Part shown: positions 31,589-39,574 of the stretch, piece by piece
Position numbering within the stretch: the first letter of the stretch is position 1
How the letters are laid out: each line of letters begins with the position of its first letter
From: Akkermansia massiliensis
GTDB taxonomy: Bacteria > Verrucomicrobiota > Verrucomicrobiia > Verrucomicrobiales > Akkermansiaceae
DNA: 64,000 bases
Assembly (NCBI RefSeq): GCF_018847375.1
Contig: NZ_CP072036.1
Location: forward strand, 2,232,001-2,296,000
Reading direction: 5' to 3'
Made by a program: the position numbers and the translations under genes
The notes under the pieces: model-generated
Databases searched by the model: none
Seen by the model: the letters and a program-made list of their open reading frames with translations, nothing else
What the model was told of the DNA's origin: nothing

Positions 31589-32492
31589 ATCCATTTCCAT
31601 TCTTCCTGCTCTCATTAAACTGGGTGGATTTCAATATTGCGCCAACCATGGCAACATAGGAGATTTGCTTATTGACATCGCCACGCGGCAGTTTTTCCGT
31701 CGCCATCATCTGCCGGCGCAGGAAAAACCTCATCGGCATGTGGTGTATGGCGGTGGCGGAAGGTTCGTGTCCTTTTACGGTTCTCTGGATGAGCAGAAAG
31801 AGGAACTGACGGCCCGCTCAGTGGAACGGTGCATTATCCTCCCGCACAGCTTTTATCAGGTAGATTCTCTTATTCGTTCCTTTGATGAAAGGCACCTGGT
31901 CTTTTGCCGGGAACAGCGTTCCCTGGATTATTGCCTTTCGCTCAATGAGCGGGCGCAATTTCTCCCGGCGGACGACATGGCTCTTTACTTCTGCCCTAAT
32001 TCCTTGCCGTCTTTTATCCTGGAAGAAAAGGGAACTCCCGCTTGTCCGGAACCATGGGCGGTTTCCCTCCTGGAAAAAATCCGGGAATCCGTGCAGGAAT
32101 CTTCTTTCTGCGCATTCCGCGAAAATTACTGGCAGCAGGGGGCTTTTCTGCCGCGCCGGGGCAAGGAGAGCGCCCTGCCTGCGGAATTGATCCTGGGACG
32201 TGATATTTCCGATCTTTGGAATGGCTGGGGCGACGGTTCTGCCGAGCAGGCTTTTCTAATAGGGGGCCTTCTCTCTATTCTGAAGGAATTGGACATCGTC
32301 ATTTCAGACCGTCTGCACATCTGCATTGCAGGTCTGCTTGCCGGATGCCGGGTATACTTCCTGGACAACAACTACGGAAAACTTTCCGGAGTTTATCGTC
32401 AATCCCTGTCCGATCATCCAAGAGCGAATCTCCTTCCTCACTCTGAACTTTCCGTACTTTTTCCCGAGATATTTTCCCTTGTCCGCAAATAG
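31581..32492 (+). CDS. Polysaccharide pyruvyl transferase family protein
   Basis: 303 residues from the ATG at 31581; TTG at 31566 is an alternative. Family traits: NHGNIGDLLIDIA near the N-terminus (usual GNxGDxLI), YGGGGRF, ILPHSFY, and the C-terminal SDRLHICIAGLLAGCRVYFLDNNYGKLSGVY, the usual [ST]xRLHxxI motif with the conserved DNxYgK. These enzymes add pyruvate ketals or act in other steps of surface-polysaccharide synthesis. A complete capsule cluster is not present, so it is an orphan on the accessory island. The same frame stays open after the TAG into an Rhs fragment. Cytoplasmic. Confidence 0.8.
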   Translation: MPESISILPALIKLGGFQYCANHGNIGDLLIDIATRQFFRRHHLPAQEKPHRHVVYGGGGRFVSFYGSLDEQKEELTARSVERCIILPHSFYQVDSLIRSFDERHLVFCREQRSLDYCLSLNERAQFLPADDMALYFCPNSLPSFILEEKGTPACPEPWAVSLLEKIRESVQESSFCAFRENYWQQGAFLPRRGKESALPAELILGRDISDLWNGWGDGSAEQAFLIGGLLSILKELDIVISDRLHICIAGLLAGCRVYFLDNNYGKLSGVYRQSLSDHPRANLLPHSELSVLFPEIFSLVRK

Positions 32493-32543
32493 TCTGTTTC
32501 CGTCCATAAGCTCCTCTCCAGGGAAAAGGCATGGACAGGAGAT

Positions 32544-32981
32544 GTGATTCAACCTATGCAGTGGAGTAGCGAATATTGTGATGAGGAACTTACTCTCGCC
32601 TATTATAATTATCGTCATTACAATTCAGCTGACGGCAGGTGGATCAATAGATATCCTATTGCTGAAAAGATAGGGAATAATGTTTATAGAATGATTCTCA
32701 ATAATTCGGTCAAGCTTGTTGATTTACTTGGTTTAATAGAAAGAGGTCCATTTGATGGAAAACATCCTACTGTCAAATCGTGTTCCTTTGGAGAGTGTTG
32801 TCAAGAGAATATAAAAAGATTTTTCCAATGGTTCACGGCATCCAAAACACGTCGTGAAAGAGATTTTACAGATTATTGGAGAAAGTATGGTACAAAAGAA
32901 CCATGGGATAACCATCGTACGGAATTTTTGAAAGCTAGGTTAAATGCGGTGAACTGCACTAAGATTATTTCTATAAAATAA
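32544..32981 (+). CDS. Rhs repeat-associated core fragment with variable C-terminal tip
   Basis: 145 codons from GTG at 32544. Residues about 6-60 are a degraded Rhs core end: QWSSEYCDEELTLAYYNYRH, DGRWINRYPIAE, NNVYRM and VDLLGL, where intact Rhs proteins usually have DGRWINRDPIAE. The rest (about 62-145, GPFDGKHPTVKSC onward) is a non-core tip such as those that carry toxins in Rhs polymorphic toxins. The large upstream Rhs body is missing, so this is an orphan tip or a pseudogene. A weakly supported ORF and a candidate immunity gene follow. Composition is AT-rich compared with core genes. Confidence 0.6.
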   Translation: MIQPMQWSSEYCDEELTLAYYNYRHYNSADGRWINRYPIAEKIGNNVYRMILNNSVKLVDLLGLIERGPFDGKHPTVKSCSFGECCQENIKRFFQWFTASKTRRERDFTDYWRKYGTKEPWDNHRTEFLKARLNAVNCTKIISIK

Positions 32982-33013
32982 TTAATAATAAATTCATTAC
33001 GATACATCCTGAA

Positions 33014-33265
33014 TTGGAAGTAGTACGTGAATGGATAGACGAAGTGGCGTTGCTTACTGATCCTGGACCATTTCAAGTTCTAATTTCGGATCCTGGGCCT
33101 GTGCAAGAACCGGTTGGCAGTGGATGGGATGCATTTTGGGAAGGTGCATTTGCAGGAGTGCTAGCTGCTCTCATTGGTGGACAATTGGGGCCTCAAATTG
33201 CATTACCGGAGGAAATCGGTACTGTCCCAATTGGTGCTATTGTAGGAGGAGTTATGGCTTTATAA
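33014..33265 (+). CDS. Small hydrophobic ORF downstream of Rhs tip
   Basis: 83 codons from TTG at 33014; the frame is open from 32963, overlapping the end of the Rhs tip in another frame. The first half is acidic/polar (VREWIDEVALLTDPGPFQVL). The second half is Gly/Ala-rich and hydrophobic (WEGAFAGVLAALIGGQLGPQ ... IGAIVGGVMAL), like a membrane-active helix pair. It may be a frameshifted tip end or a separate small protein. Low support. Confidence 0.3.
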   Translation: MEVVREWIDEVALLTDPGPFQVLISDPGPVQEPVGSGWDAFWEGAFAGVLAALIGGQLGPQIALPEEIGTVPIGAIVGGVMAL

Positions 33266-33281
33266 TAAAAAGAATTAATTA

Positions 33282-33851
33282 ATGGCAAAGATTGAAAAAA
33301 ACATGATTGAAGCTCTCCTTGCACGGCCAACAAGCAAGCAGGTACTGGCCTTTGAAGGAGTCTTTTTGGAAGATTTAAATGATTATGTGAAATGGGCAAT
33401 TAATTCTTTACATAATTCCCTGGGCGAAGAAATGGACGAAGCCCTGTTTTTGTTGAGTTCGCATTTTGGAGAGCCTTCAATTAATTATTTTGAGTTGAAG
33501 GACGATCTCCGAGCATTTGCCTCAGCCGCCAGAATAATTCCTCCAAAAGGCAAGGATGCCGTTAGGCTTTATTGTCTTGGATGTCTTCAAGATGTTGTCT
33601 GTGGTTTGAAAGGAGGAGTAGAATCTGAAAAAGACATGCTTCAGCATTTATCAGATTTACTTGGAAACTATACAGGGGTGGATGAATTTGGATTGATTCC
33701 GGAAATGGAATACCATTGGTGGCATCTTCAACAACGAGAATCCCATGACGATATTGTAGGAGATTTTTGCAGGGAAGCAGAAAGACTAGTTCATTTGTTG
33801 CATGTAAAATTACATCGCGAGGGCGAATATTGGAAAATTACAGTAGAATAA
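33282..33851 (+). CDS. Candidate Rhs immunity protein
   Basis: 189 residues, AT-rich, no family recognised. Acidic, mostly helical, no signal peptide: IEKNMIEALLARPTSKQVLA at the start, a central LHNSLGEEMDEALFLLSSHF, and a C-terminal half with FGLIPEMEYHWWHLQQRESH. Position right after an Rhs tip, acidic character and size are what is usual for cognate immunity proteins of polymorphic toxins, which bind and block the toxin in the cytoplasm. The assignment is by context only. Confidence 0.5.
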   Translation: MAKIEKNMIEALLARPTSKQVLAFEGVFLEDLNDYVKWAINSLHNSLGEEMDEALFLLSSHFGEPSINYFELKDDLRAFASAARIIPPKGKDAVRLYCLGCLQDVVCGLKGGVESEKDMLQHLSDLLGNYTGVDEFGLIPEMEYHWWHLQQRESHDDIVGDFCREAERLVHLLHVKLHREGEYWKITVE

Positions 33852-34010
33852 TTTTTAATATAAAGTATGTAATTACTGATGATTTTATTTATAGATATAG
33901 TGTTCCGGAAAAAGTTTCAGAAATTATATCTATATAAACACACGAGTGTTTCTTCTGGAAATTATTGCATTCAGTTTTCTGCTTCTTAACCGAGAGCTGT
34001 TAACTGATAA

Positions 34011-34045
34011 AAGAAAACCCTGAAAGCATTAAGCTTTCAGGGTTT
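34011..34045 (-). terminator. Terminator of tRNA-Leu
   Basis: AAACCCTGAAAGC (34015-34027) and GCTTTCAGGGTTT (34033-34045) form a perfect 13-bp stem with loop ATTAA. On the minus strand it is followed by TTCTTTT, just downstream of the tRNA 3' end. Confidence 0.85.
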
Positions 34046-34051
34046 ATTTAT

Positions 34052-34134
34052 TGGTACCGCCGGTGGGACTCGAACCCACACTCTTTTGGAACTCGATTTT
34101 GAGTCGAGCGCGTCTACCATTCCGCCACGACGGC
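34052..34134 (-). tRNA. tRNA-Leu (anticodon CAA)
   Basis: The minus strand folds as a class II tRNA of 83 bases: acceptor GCCGTCG pairs with CGGCGGT (two G-T pairs), the D arm contains the GGTAGACGC pattern, the anticodon stem CTCGA/TCGAG encloses loop CTCAAAA with anticodon CAA, a short variable arm follows, and the T arm is GTGGGTTCGAGTCCCAC. CCA is encoded. It reads UUG. It marks the edge of an accessory island on its 3' side. Confidence 0.95.
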
Positions 34135-34208
34135 ACGTGAAGTGGAAGAATTAAGCGGCAAGAGGGCTGTGGAGTCAAGAATTTCCTGTGGAATGTGGGA
34201 AGCCTGCC

Positions 34209-34244
34209 GAAAAAACGGAGGGAATCCGCGGTGGATTCCCTCCG
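34209..34244 (-). terminator. Terminator of the autotransporter gene
   Basis: On the minus strand an 11-bp perfect stem GGAGGGAATCC/GGATTCCCTCC (34217-34243, loop of 5) is followed by GTTTTTT, 26 bases after the autotransporter stop. Confidence 0.9.
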
Positions 34245-34269
34245 GAATGTTTCCGAATGGGAAGAACGT

Positions 34270-37200
34270 TTAGAACGAATAGCGCACGGTGGCGTTAACG
34301 CTCTGGTTGGTCATGTGTTCCCTCTGTTCCAGATGGTAGAAGGTTCCGGCGCTCCAGGCGCTGGAAATGACCCAGTTCAGCCCCGCATGGACGATCAGGG
34401 CGTGGCGTCCCGGATGGACGCCGTCTACCCGGAAGGGCGTGCCGAAGGCGTCCGTTTTCACGGAAGCGTTGCGGCGGGAGACGTCTCCGGCGTAGGCAAC
34501 CGTCATCTGCGGCAGCAGGTACTGGCCCCTGCCGACGGCGATCTGCTTCTGCCAGGTGACGCCGGCGGGGATGCTCCAGTTCTGCACGGAGCCGTCCTGG
34601 TACCAAGCGGTGCCGGAACCGGAATGCTCCCCGAAGGATCCCTTGGAGCCGTGCAGGAATTCAATGCCTGCGAAGGGTTTCAGCACATCCGTGCTGCTCA
34701 GGCGGATGTTCCAGGTTCCCTTCAGGCCGAAGCCGTACACGTCATCGTTCCAGGAGGCGGTGGCGGGTCTGCCGCCCAGCGTGCCGTCCGCATCGTTGTC
34801 CATGCGGCCGTAGGTGAAGTAGCCGTCAATGTCCACGCTGTTTCCTCGGAGCAGGTCGCGGTGGTAACGCTGGTAGAGGGCCAGCATCAGGCCGTCCTGG
34901 TTCGCCTTGAACTGCTTGTCCGCGGAGTGGAAGCAACCGAAGGTCTGGCCGAAGGCCGCGCCGGATATCCAGTTTTTCGTCCAGGCGTAGTCCAGGCCTA
35001 CGGCATAACCGCCGCCCTTGTAGTCAAAGCCGGAGGCTCCCGTGGCGGAGGAAACGTTCATGAAGTCCCCCAGCCCGGAGAACCAGATGTTGCGCCTGCC
35101 CGGTCCGCGGAAATCCAGTTGGGAAGCCGCCGTATGGGCGAAGCTGTCCACCACCCGGACGGAGGACCACAGCGTGTTGGCAATGCGGGAGGCTTCTTCT
35201 CCGCGCAGGGCTTTCACGGCGTTGATGTTGACCTTGCCGTTGAAGATCAGGTGCAGCCCGTCGCCGGAAACCGTGAAGCTGGTATCCGTGACCAGGTCCG
35301 TGCGGCCCTTCAGCGTGGGGTCGATGCTGGTCAGGTCCCACAGGGAACCGTCCGGATCAATGACGGTGTCCGAGTCCAGGTTGACCAGGGACAGGGAGAA
35401 GCTTTGTTCCTTGCTGAAGAGCAGGTTGTCCCCGATGACCACATTGACGTGCGCTCCATCCACATGGTAGGAGGAAGAGACGTTCATTTGGGAATAGGTG
35501 TCCGCTCCGGTATGGGCGGCGTCCGCCGCCGCCGTTCCGTTCACGATGAACGTGAGTTCCTGCACTCCCCCCCACGCGTTCAGGCCGCCTTCATAGTTGT
35601 GGTAGCCTGCGGAGGAGCCGGAGCCGATCACGATTTCACTGCCGTAATAGGTAACCTCTCCCTTGAAGGCGCCGGAACCGGAGACGGTGGAACCGCTGTT
35701 GGTTTCCACGCCGGATAGAACGGTGGAGCCGTTCAGCACCAGATGCCCCGGATTAGCCGGATGGGCGAATGCCTCACCCAGGCGGATCCTCCCGCCTTCC
35801 ACGCCCAGACTGGCGTTCCTGCCGTCCAGAACGAGGGTGGCGTTGTTGCTGATGACGACGTTTTCCGCCGCATAGGAACCCTTGGCGACAACCTTCACAT
35901 CCTGTGCCGTGACGTTGAGGTTCGCGAAGGCGCCTCCGTCGGCGGCGGAGGCGCTGTAGCCTGCCGTGCCGGAGTGTTCCCAGTTCAGGGTCTGTTCTTT
36001 TTCATCCTTGCCCGCCAGCGTCAGTTGGCCGGAAGCGCCGCTGACGGCTCCGGAGGAAATGACGGCGTCCGACTGGCTCAAGTCAGCCTCCCCTCCTTCC
36101 AGCACGATGCCGTGCTCAGGCAGGTTTTCCCCGATGATGACCTTGGAGCCTTCCCCCACATGGATGCTTTCTCCGGGGTTGACGACGATGGGGGCGCCTT
36201 CACCCAGGAATACCTGGCCCTGGAGGCGGTAGCTCATGCGGTAGTTTTCCAGTTGGAAGTTGTCCACCCTGGCTCCGTACATGGCGGTGATGCCGTTTTT
36301 GATCTGGTCCAGCGTGACGACCCAGGCGGAATCCGTGGCGTTGAGCACCGTGGCACCTACCGTGGCGTTTTGCGCCAGGTCCAGATTTACGTTCAGGCCG
36401 TCAAAGCCCACTTCCAGGGCCGTTCCCGCCGCATTCTGCACCAGGGTTCCGTTGAGCAGCGTCATGCCTTCCGCAATGGTGAGCGTGCCGCTGCCGGAGA
36501 TGGAGCCCTGGTTGTTGACGACGGCCCCGTCACGGAGTATCTGGGAGTTCCCGGTCAAGGTGACGGCAGAGCCGTGGCCCACGTTGACCCGGTTGAACAG
36601 GCCGACAGTTTTTTCCGTGGAGATGGTCCAGTTCGCTTCGTTGTCCGCACTGCCCACGTTGAGCGTGACGGAGGAATGGTGGGTGGCCGTATCGGACTTG
36701 CTGGTGTTGACGGTTGTCCGCACCGTATAGTCAAACAGTCCCGGAGCGGCTTCCGTTCCGGACAGCAGCGTAATGGTATCCACGGAGCCTTCCGCTCCGG
36801 AGCCGCCCAGTTCCCAGATGCCGCTGATGGAAGCTCCGGCGTGGACGGTGACGTTGTCCGCCGTGTTTTCCGTGGAGAAGCCGGAACCCGTATTGGACCC
36901 GCTGTACAGGGCATACCCCGTTGCTTCGTTCCCCGTCGCCGTTGCTTCAATGACGCCGGTGGAACCGATGGTCGTCGTGATGCCGGCTCCTCCCATCAGG
37001 GCCGCCGCCGTGCTGCCGGCAGTTGCCGCGCTGACGGTTCCGTTGATAGTGCCGGTGGTCAGGGAGAATTCCGCCAGCAGCCCGTAGGCTTCCGCAGCTC
37101 CCGTGGAGGAGGCGGAGATGAAACCGCTGACGTTTCCCACGGACAAGGAGCCCGTGGAACGTGCCCCGGCGGCCGTTCCGGCCATGGCTTCCGCCCGGAT

Positions 37201-38229
37201 GGCGCCGCCCACATTGCCGATGGTAATATTGGAATGGGTCTGGTAACCCCCTTCTTCTCCGGCGAAGAGGCCGTAGGCGTCCATGCCGTTGGTCGTGGCG
37301 GTAACGCTTCCCGTTGCTCCCATGTCGCCCAGCGTGATGTTTTCCCTGGCTTCAATGCCGATGGCGGAAAAGTCCTCGCTTTCATCATTGGAGCCGGAGG
37401 CTGCGGTGATTTGACCGTCCAGCCGGGTAATGTTCACCTGCCCGTAGTTGGACTGGATGCCTCTGGCTCCGTAGCCGCCGGCCGTCGCCGCGGAAATGCT
37501 GCCGGTGGAGGAAAAGGTGCCGATGTTGACGTCCTTGTAGCGCGGGCCCTGGTAGTCCATGGTATTTCCGTAGGCATACAGTCCCCTCGCATAGTTTCCT
37601 GTTCCCAGGTCCACGGAGATTTTGCCGGCCATCGTTCCAATGTCCAGGCGCCCCTGATAGGCGTAAATGCCATTGGAGGAGAAATTGGCCGTGATGGAGA
37701 TGAGGGCGTCTTCCGTGATCGTTCCGATGGAGAGTATTTTCCCGTAGCTCCGGATGCCGGTGGCATTCGTTCTGGCTGCGGAGATGTTGAATGTTCCTGC
37801 CAGGGTGCCGATGTCCACATTGACTCCGGAGGAGGTGTCAATGCCGAAGGCGTTGTTTGCCGTGGAGGAGACGTTGAATACGGCATCCCCGGCAATCGCG
37901 CCAATGCTGAGGGTGCCTGATTTTCCCCAGATTCCGCGCACGTTGCTGGAGCCTGTCACGTTGAATGTGGCGGAGACCGTTCCCAGGGCCGCATCTGAGG
38001 CGGTTCTGGCTACAGTGGCGTCATAAGCGCCGGCCAGGTCTTCCCTGGCAGTATCCTGGGCATGGACCGTTCCCAGCATGCCGAGGCAGGCCAGGGTCAT
38101 AGCCACAGCCTGCATCCGGTGCCTGGCGTGGCACGGTGTTTTTTCAGGAGTGTTGAACATTCCGGACTTCAAGGAGGCCGGACCATCATAGTCTGCTCCG
38201 TTCAAGCGGAGCGTGTTGGATGAATGCAT
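34270..38229 (-). CDS. Autotransporter outer-membrane beta-barrel protein
   Basis: Type V secreted surface protein, 1319 residues from the ATG at 38229; starts at 38160 or 38115 would give a shorter leader and are possible, since none has a good ribosome-binding site. A signal sequence ends near GTVHAQ-DT, preceded by a long N-region. The passenger (about 70-1035) is beta-helical in type. Its first 400 residues are imperfect repeats of about 35-50 residues around IGT(I/M)xGxI...AxGIxAYG; later parts have autotransporter adhesin phrases such as LVLNGSTVLSG and GSGAFKGEVTYYG. The last about 280 residues (NIWFSGLGDFMNV to the final RYSF) are a classical autotransporter barrel ending in Phe. A cobalamin riboswitch precedes it. 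Passenger function is unknown; adhesion is likely. Confidence 0.9.
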   Translation of the reverse strand: MHSSNTLRLNGADYDGPASLKSGMFNTPEKTPCHARHRMQAVAMTLACLGMLGTVHAQDTAREDLAGAYDATVARTASDAALGTVSATFNVTGSSNVRGIWGKSGTLSIGAIAGDAVFNVSSTANNAFGIDTSSGVNVDIGTLAGTFNISAARTNATGIRSYGKILSIGTITEDALISITANFSSNGIYAYQGRLDIGTMAGKISVDLGTGNYARGLYAYGNTMDYQGPRYKDVNIGTFSSTGSISAATAGGYGARGIQSNYGQVNITRLDGQITAASGSNDESEDFSAIGIEARENITLGDMGATGSVTATTNGMDAYGLFAGEEGGYQTHSNITIGNVGGAIRAEAMAGTAAGARSTGSLSVGNVSGFISASSTGAAEAYGLLAEFSLTTGTINGTVSAATAGSTAAALMGGAGITTTIGSTGVIEATATGNEATGYALYSGSNTGSGFSTENTADNVTVHAGASISGIWELGGSGAEGSVDTITLLSGTEAAPGLFDYTVRTTVNTSKSDTATHHSSVTLNVGSADNEANWTISTEKTVGLFNRVNVGHGSAVTLTGNSQILRDGAVVNNQGSISGSGTLTIAEGMTLLNGTLVQNAAGTALEVGFDGLNVNLDLAQNATVGATVLNATDSAWVVTLDQIKNGITAMYGARVDNFQLENYRMSYRLQGQVFLGEGAPIVVNPGESIHVGEGSKVIIGENLPEHGIVLEGGEADLSQSDAVISSGAVSGASGQLTLAGKDEKEQTLNWEHSGTAGYSASAADGGAFANLNVTAQDVKVVAKGSYAAENVVISNNATLVLDGRNASLGVEGGRIRLGEAFAHPANPGHLVLNGSTVLSGVETNSGSTVSGSGAFKGEVTYYGSEIVIGSGSSAGYHNYEGGLNAWGGVQELTFIVNGTAAADAAHTGADTYSQMNVSSSYHVDGAHVNVVIGDNLLFSKEQSFSLSLVNLDSDTVIDPDGSLWDLTSIDPTLKGRTDLVTDTSFTVSGDGLHLIFNGKVNINAVKALRGEEASRIANTLWSSVRVVDSFAHTAASQLDFRGPGRRNIWFSGLGDFMNVSSATGASGFDYKGGGYAVGLDYAWTKNWISGAAFGQTFGCFHSADKQFKANQDGLMLALYQRYHRDLLRGNSVDIDGYFTYGRMDNDADGTLGGRPATASWNDDVYGFGLKGTWNIRLSSTDVLKPFAGIEFLHGSKGSFGEHSGSGTAWYQDGSVQNWSIPAGVTWQKQIAVGRGQYLLPQMTVAYAGDVSRRNASVKTDAFGTPFRVDGVHPGRHALIVHAGLNWVISSAWSAGTFYHLEQREHMTNQSVNATVRYSF

Positions 38230-38280
38230 GTGTATGGTCTGAATGCCGGAATACTCGCCGGCGGTTCATAAAATACTTCG

Positions 38281-38430
38281 GGGCTGGCGATCTGGCTCAT
38301 TGCAGGTTTTTAAGCCGTGCAATATACAGTGGCGGTACCGCTCCGGATTCACACCGGATTCCCCATCTATTTCCTGCCCGTACCACGGGCTTCCCGGAAG
38401 CGCCTCCGGTTGGTGAGGGAGGCATGGCAT
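38281..38430 (-). promoter_or_regulatory. Cobalamin riboswitch in the autotransporter leader
   Basis: On the minus strand the conserved core GGGGAATCCGGTGTGAATCC, then GGAGCGGTACCGCCACTGTA (38363-38327), is followed by an ATTGCA...TGCAAT hairpin and the B12-box-like GAGCCAGATCGCCAGCCC (38300-38283). An upstream GCCTCC/GGAGGC stem and GGGCAGGAAATAGAT complete the fold. The core is nearly identical to that before the TonB receptor at 46.7 kb, a known riboswitch context. It lies about 50 bases from the autotransporter ATG at 38229, so it should lower that gene when cobalamin is abundant. Confidence 0.88.
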
Positions 38431-38556
38431 GCCTAACATATCCTCCGGACCCTGTCAATTGGAACTTTTTCTTGCGTTTGGCTCCCTGTTTCGTATTGCC
38501 ATGAAGAACGGCCGTGCTATCATGGCGCCCCGGATGTTCGTTATTGTATTTGGCAT

Positions 38557-39567
38557 ATGTATGAAGCGTTAACGAACTCTCCTTCACATGCGCCGGGCAT
38601 CGTCCGGGGAAGGAAACTGACGGAGAAGTGCCGTGACCCGTGGGTAGATATTATCCGTGTGCTGGCCATGTTGCTTATCATGATCCAGCATACTCCCGCT
38701 TCTCATGGCTTCACTGTGTATGCAACACGTGCGGGCGTATTTTTCTTTTTCATGGCGGCGGGTTACTTCCTGGCCCGGAAGTATGGGGGCAGCCCGGCCT
38801 CGGTGCCCTGGCTTAACTGGAGAAAAGCGTTTCTGATTCTGTGTGCCTATTTATTTTGGATTTTCGTTTCCATGGCCTTGTTCGGGTTTCCCGCGGACAT
38901 TGTAAAATGGATGACCGGTCTGGGAATAGGGCGCCCTCCTTTGGGAACTGTTTTATGGTTTTTGCGGGATTTAATGGTGTTTGTGCTGGTTTCAGGAGCG
39001 TTATTCCGGATGCCGCGGGCCTGTCTGCTCATTCTGTCCATGGCCTCCCTGGTGCTTTTCAGTACGAGCAATTCCCTTTACTTGTCCTTCGAATACATGG
39101 ACAAGGTTTTCTGCGTTATCCATCCCAGGGGTTTTGGAGCATTTGCCCTTGGCATGTTTTTGTGCCGTTATTCCCTTGAAGAGTTGAAGAATGCGGTCGG
39201 TAAAGCGTGGCTGTACGTGCTGATGGTGTTTCCCGTTATTTTTATATGGGAAATGTACAGCACCGTTCAGGAGTCTGCGTTATCCTTGTGCATGGGCGTG
39301 CTGTGGCTGGCATCCTGCGCCTTCTTGATGATGCGGTATTTTCCGGGAATCTCCTCTTTCTGCGCCCGTTTGGCTCCCTCCGTCTTTTTTGTATATGCCG
39401 CGCATGCCCTGGTTTATGAGTGCATGCTCAGGCTCGGTTTTCCAAGGGGAAGCTTCTGGATATGGGGAATGGCCGTACCCCTTGTTTTTCTGGCTCTGAG
39501 CGGACTGTACTTTTTACTGGCGCGGATGTGTCCGGCAGTGTTGAAGTATATTGCGCTGAAGAATTGA
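38557..39567 (+). CDS. Acyltransferase 3 family membrane protein
   Basis: 336 residues with about ten hydrophobic segments. The N-terminal catalytic region WVDIIRVLAMLLIMIQHTPA contains the family Arg (usually R-x-x-A) and the conserved His before the second helix; FFFFMAAGYFLARKY follows as in OafA/WecH-type integral membrane O-acyltransferases. They move acetyl or other acyl groups to surface sugars or small molecules. It stands alone between the riboswitch and cobU. Donor and acceptor are not predictable. Confidence 0.85.
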   Translation: MYEALTNSPSHAPGIVRGRKLTEKCRDPWVDIIRVLAMLLIMIQHTPASHGFTVYATRAGVFFFFMAAGYFLARKYGGSPASVPWLNWRKAFLILCAYLFWIFVSMALFGFPADIVKWMTGLGIGRPPLGTVLWFLRDLMVFVLVSGALFRMPRACLLILSMASLVLFSTSNSLYLSFEYMDKVFCVIHPRGFGAFALGMFLCRYSLEELKNAVGKAWLYVLMVFPVIFIWEMYSTVQESALSLCMGVLWLASCAFLMMRYFPGISSFCARLAPSVFFVYAAHALVYECMLRLGFPRGSFWIWGMAVPLVFLALSGLYFLLARMCPAVLKYIALKN

Positions 39568-39574
39568 CCGTCTG

